Shown here piece by piece: positions 60,866-64,000 of a stretch of DNA of 64,000 nucleotides (positions within the stretch are counted from its first letter, which is position 1; every line of letters starts with the position of its first letter). The DNA comes from Turnera subulata. Lineage: Eukaryota > Streptophyta > Magnoliopsida > Malpighiales > Passifloraceae. The DNA is taken from NCBI GenBank assembly GCA_028386065.3, contig JAKUCV010002779.1, forward strand, positions 160,297 to 224,296, written 5' to 3'. The position numbers were made by a program, and so were the translations under genes. A model generated the notes under the pieces. That model did no database searches. It saw nothing but the letters and a program-made list of their open reading frames with translations, and was not told where the DNA came from.

Positions 60866-61729
60866 TTGCGGGTGTGGAGAGCTTCGTTCAAAGTTGCACT
60901 TGGCAAGCTTGGACGGGTTGCGTGGAAATTTTGTGGCATCCCAGAAGGCTGTTGCAGATTGACGTCGGACTGGAGAGTTGTTGTGATGGATTTTACGGAG
61001 ATCCTGGACACACACAAACGACGGTTGGCGGGTGCGAATGCGACTCATTCTATGGATGGTGGACATGGTGTTGAGATGTTCATTGGTGCTGGGTGCGGGT
61101 TTGCATGGCAGGATGAGACGGACATTCATGGCTTATCCAGGATTGAGGGACCGATGAGGGAGCGCGGTATAGTTCTTTCACGGGCCGATTTCGGGACAGA
61201 GATCGGGTGCTCTTCATTCACAAGGGACTGTGATGGTTCGGGTAGTGGAGAGGGTTCCAGCGAGGAATGCACAACGGGCAGAGTTGGCATGAAGCTTGGG
61301 GTACGGTGTAGGTTCTTACATCGGGTGCGCGGGTACGCGGACGGACACGTTCTCGGGGTAGAGACGGGTTCAGCGACGTTGCTTGGAGCCATAGGATTAC
61401 ATGGTGAGCGACGGGATACAAGTACATGGACGTTGCTTGGAGTCATAGGATTACATGATGAGCAGCGGGTTTCACTTGTTCGAGGTTGCGGGGATTGTAG
61501 CCGAAGTTCGAGTGGGCATGCGAGTGATTGGATACCGGATATGGCTGGGCATGAGTCATGGTTTGATCATGAGCATGGGTTTTGTTCGATGGTTCGGTGG
61601 CTTTGGCATTTCGAGGAGTGGAAGGATTTTCACAAAGCGAAGTGGAAGCGTGAACATCGGAAGCGACTATTCGTGGGTCGAGTAGTTGTGGTGCATCATC
61701 GGGTTGCAACGAGGGCGTTGCAAGATTAG
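60866..61729 (+). CDS. 287-aa ORF inside the 3.2-kb element, unknown product
   Basis: This is the longest sense ORF of the element and ends just before the polypurine tract. It is rich in Gly, Arg, Trp, Cys and His and has no zinc knuckle, protease, integrase or RT motif. A 54-bp tandem duplication inside gives an 18-residue repeat (TLLGAIGLHGERR and TLLGVIGLHDEQR). I do not recognise it. The G-rich strand of this element is open in other frames too (for example 59568-60008 and 60330-60962), so it may be a chance ORF in GC-rich, stop-poor DNA. Confidence 0.3.
   Translation: MRVWRASFKVALGKLGRVAWKFCGIPEGCCRLTSDWRVVVMDFTEILDTHKRRLAGANATHSMDGGHGVEMFIGAGCGFAWQDETDIHGLSRIEGPMRERGIVLSRADFGTEIGCSSFTRDCDGSGSGEGSSEECTTGRVGMKLGVRCRFLHRVRGYADGHVLGVETGSATLLGAIGLHGERRDTSTWTLLGVIGLHDEQRVSLVRGCGDCSRSSSGHASDWIPDMAGHESWFDHEHGFCSMVRWLWHFEEWKDFHKAKWKREHRKRLFVGRVVVVHHRVATRALQD
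61375..61482 (+). repeat. 54-bp tandem duplication
   Basis: GACGTTGCTTGGAG begins at 61375 and again at 61429, each followed by a CATAGGATTACATG-type block. The period is exactly 54 bp, a multiple of three. Confidence 0.85.
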
Positions 61730-61740
61730 GTGGTGGAGAA
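61728..61740 (+). promoter_or_regulatory. Polypurine tract of the 3.2-kb element
   Basis: AGGTGGTGGAGAA lies directly before the right LTR, in the expected place for plus-strand priming. Confidence 0.75.
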
Positions 61741-62197
61741 TGTCACGACCCCGGAATCTTTGTGCGCATAGGAGTCCGGAATCCTAGTGTGCATAGGAGT
61801 TTGAGTTGGGTTGGGACACTACTTTGGTTGTTTGGTAGGAATCCTATTGTGACTAGGAGTAGCTAACCTTGTTGTATTAGGATTGGGTTTGTGTGGGGGT
61901 TAAGTAAACCGAGTTTGTGTTGGACTAGGATTACTTAGCACTGTCAAACTAGGAGAGAGCCTTGCGGCACCTATATAAATAGGACGCGTGAGGGGGGGTT
62001 GTTGGGCGTGTATTGTTATTGATGGTTTATTAATAATAATACCGAGTCTTCTCCCAATTGTTTCTCTTGCTTTATTATTCTCTTTGTTCTCTCTTCGTTG
62101 TGTTTGCGTGTGGTAGGCTTACAAGTTAAGGGACGATCTTGCTTGTGCCGCACGGTGAGAGTGTGCATCCGCTGCGCCACACTCTTGGCCCGTGACA
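61741..62197 (+). repeat. Right LTR of the 3.2-kb element
   Basis: 457 bp, identical to the left LTR except for two transitions. It ends CCCGTGACA before the ATTT target duplication. Confidence 0.92.
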
Positions 62198-62527
62198 ATT
62201 TTTTCCCTTTTGGCTTTTATGACCTGTGTATTTGATTGAGAGAAAATAAGCTTGATTAGGACATCATATTCCATTAATCCCTCGCTTTTACTCCACGTGG
62301 CACGTTTAGGAACTCCCTTGCACCACTATTAATGTATTTGCTTTTGTCGGAAATAGATGGTTGTTAAATTAAGATGTGGTAAACACAACAATAATGTTCA
62401 TACATGACCAGATAAATAATGGTTGTTAAATTAATGTATAGTTTGATCCATTCTTTATAGAAAAAATTAGAAAACTAACATATAACTATAAAAATTTAAG
62501 CGAAGAGTGAGAGAGACTAAATTGGGA
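62198..62527. other. Short AT-rich spacer between two mobile elements
   Basis: Nothing recognisable; lies between the 3.2-kb LTR element and the Mutator-like MITE. Confidence 0.4.
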
Positions 62528-62536
62528 ATTAAATTG

Positions 62537-63399
62537 GGGATAATGGCTGCAAAAGTCCTAAAATTTTAGGCCAGATATCGTTTGAGTCCTAAAATTCGTT
62601 ACTAGGCTAAATAAGTCCTAAATTTTTAATTACAAAGTCTATTTGAGTCCTAAAACTTTAATTTAGATCTTGTTTGAGTCCTAAAATTCATTGCTTGGCC
62701 AAACAAGTCCTAATCTTTAATGATAAGTCTATTTGAGTCCTAAGTTAAATTTTCGTTAGTTAGAACCGTCAACTTTAAAAAAAAATTGATATGCATCATA
62801 AAAACCATCGCATGTTACTAACAAAAACATAAATAGGAGAGATATTCTATAGTATTTGGTCAAATATTTTGGGTACTGAATTTATTTTTAGTTAACCCAC
62901 AAGAAAACTATAACTAAATTTATGTTATTTTATTTTTACATGATAGTCTTTAAGTAAGTTTAATTTATAAAAAAATAATTATAATTTTTCTTAATTGCAA
63001 GTTTTAAAATTTATCATAATTATGCAATATAGCCATAAGTTTGATATGGTTTAAAATAAAAAAAAAAATTGCAGGTGCGAAAAAATTTTATGGAGAATTT
63101 AGCAAATACAGTGTAGTGTAAATAATCAGTATCTATATGGGTCCATAGTCATTATGGTCATTATGACCACATATCAATAATTTTTTTTTCAAATTAACGG
63201 CTTTAATTAGTAGAAATTTAATTTAGGACTCAAATAGACTTCATAATTAAAGATTTAAGACTTGTTTGACCAAATAACAAAAATTAGGACTCAAATGAGA
63301 TCAGGCCTAAAATTTTAGGACTTATTTGGTCAAATAACAAATTTTAGGACTTAAATGAGATCAGGCCTAAAGTTTTAGGACTTTTGTAGCTATTATCCC
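62537..63399. mobile_element. Mutator-like MITE with long inverted arms
   Basis: The left end reads GGGATAATGGCTGC then AAAAGTCCTAAAATTTTAGG; the reverse complement of the right end reads GGGATAATAGCTAC then AAAAGTCCTAAAACTTTAGG. Complementarity goes on inward for about 180-220 bp through diverged GAGTCCTAAAATT repeats (left arm to about 62755, right arm from about 63220). Flanking 9-mers are ATTAAATTG (62528-62536) and ACTAAATTG (63400-63408), 8 of 9 alike, as for Mutator-type target duplications. No transposase is encoded in the 863 bp. Confidence 0.8.
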
Positions 63400-63408
63400 A
63401 CTAAATTG

Positions 63409-64000
63409 TGAGAGAAAGAAAATAGAGAGAATGAAAGTGGAGGGAATGAATGTGAGAGGAGGAGAATTGTATTTTCTCTTCATAGGTTTGGAAAGTTTCA
63501 AGATGGGAGGAATGACCGTGCGGAAGAATGCTACTTTTTTGTTATTTTGACAAAAATTTTAATGATAAAATTACAATAGCATCCTTCATTGTTAGTTGGG
63601 GTAAAAAATTTAGGAAGATAAACATAAAACATGTCATTTTGCTAACTTTCTCCTCCAATTCTCTCCAAATCGGAGAAACTAAAAAATGTGGGCCTAGAGA
63701 GAATGAATTCTCTCTGTTGTAAAACAATTCAATTTAGAGGAAGAAGAAGAAGAACAGATTTGAGGGGAAGGAGGAGGCGTCAACCGTGAGGTATGCCTCT
63801 GTTTTCATTTTTCATTTCTTTCTCTTTCTTTATTCAATATTTATAATAACAATATGTATGTATTTGGTATGTATTTGGTATATATACAATGACATACATA
63901 CATGTACAGTATATATTTATAACACTCCCCCTTGGATGTCATTGTGTTGTTGGGTAGAATACGCTTTGGGGATACTGCCTCATTAAAAACCTTACCAAGA
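63409..64000. other. Right edge: AT-rich DNA and a repeat-like end
   Basis: Mostly AT-rich with purine-rich GAGAG stretches. The last 80 bases contain CACTCCCCCTTGGATGTC and CTGCCTCATTAAAAACCTTACC, wording that I associate with a widespread plant dispersed repeat; the element runs off the window so it cannot be bounded. Confidence 0.35.

Larger units (their letters stand above)
58998..62197 (+). mobile_element. Short non-autonomous LTR retrotransposon (3.2 kb)
   Basis: Two 457-bp LTRs (58998-59454 and 61741-62197) differ at only 2 positions by eye. They start TGTCACG and end CGTGACA, so each LTR end forms a TGTCAC/GTGACA inverted pair. ATTT flanks both sides (58994-58997 and 62198-62201) as a 4-bp target duplication. 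A tRNA-iMet-like primer site and a clear polypurine tract are present. The 2,286-bp interior encodes no gag-pol domain that I recognise. With near-identical LTRs it is the youngest element in the window. Confidence 0.92.

Noticed and set aside
48699..62197. The two LTR elements being one family because both LTRs are 457 bp
   Set aside because: LTR sequences, primer sites and interiors differ; the equal length appears to be a coincidence.
1..64000. tRNA, rRNA or organelle-derived insert
   Set aside because: No cloverleaf-like tRNA, rRNA core or plastid/mitochondrial gene sequence was noticed on reading; a covariance-model scan was not possible.

Overview
The window is nuclear DNA from a flowering plant, most likely a eudicot. 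The evidence is AT-rich introns with GT-AG borders, plant-specific families (a CLE peptide precursor, an SNAP33-type SNARE, a plant GH79 heparanase-like protein) and plant-type retrotransposons (an L1-like LINE with a C-terminal RNase H-like domain, and LTR elements with short LTRs). I cannot name the species.

The left and middle part (about 2.6-48.1 kb) is a gene-rich block with seven genes. In order they are: a 397-aa coiled-coil protein (+), SNAP33-type SNARE (+), a CLE peptide precursor (+), the mitochondrial Fe-S assembly LYR protein ISD11 (-), a secreted heparanase-like GH79 enzyme (-), a SCAPER-like protein of 1,769 aa (+), and a ZRANB3-like SNF2 ATPase fused to an HNH nuclease domain (-). 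I rebuilt all exon chains by eye; every junction keeps frame, and all introns are GT-AG except one GC-AG intron in the heparanase-like gene. From memory, the SNARE/ISD11/GH79/SNF2-HNH/coiled-coil set matches the neighbourhood of duplicated loci on Arabidopsis chromosome 5 (around At5g61200-61250 and At5g07810-07890), so this looks like conserved microsynteny. The genes do not form one pathway: they serve vesicle fusion, signalling, Fe-S assembly, wall glycan turnover and replication-fork repair.

The block is broken by insertions. A 6.3-kb L1-like LINE (16014-22310) lies between ISD11 and the GH79 gene, flanked by a perfect 20-bp target-site duplication but with in-frame stops and a frameshift. 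A foldback/MITE-like element lies about 0.4 kb upstream of ISD11.

The right part (48.7-64 kb) is repeat territory. It holds a complete but non-coding 7.3-kb LTR element (48699-55964, 457-bp LTRs, 5-bp TSD AACTC) filled with tandem repeats; a 3.2-kb LTR element (58998-62197, 457-bp LTRs nearly identical) with no gag-pol; a Mutator-like MITE with long inverted arms (62537-63399); a microsatellite; and gene debris. The left edge (1-674) looks like the end of another LTR, and a Helitron-like 3' terminus sits at about 2138.
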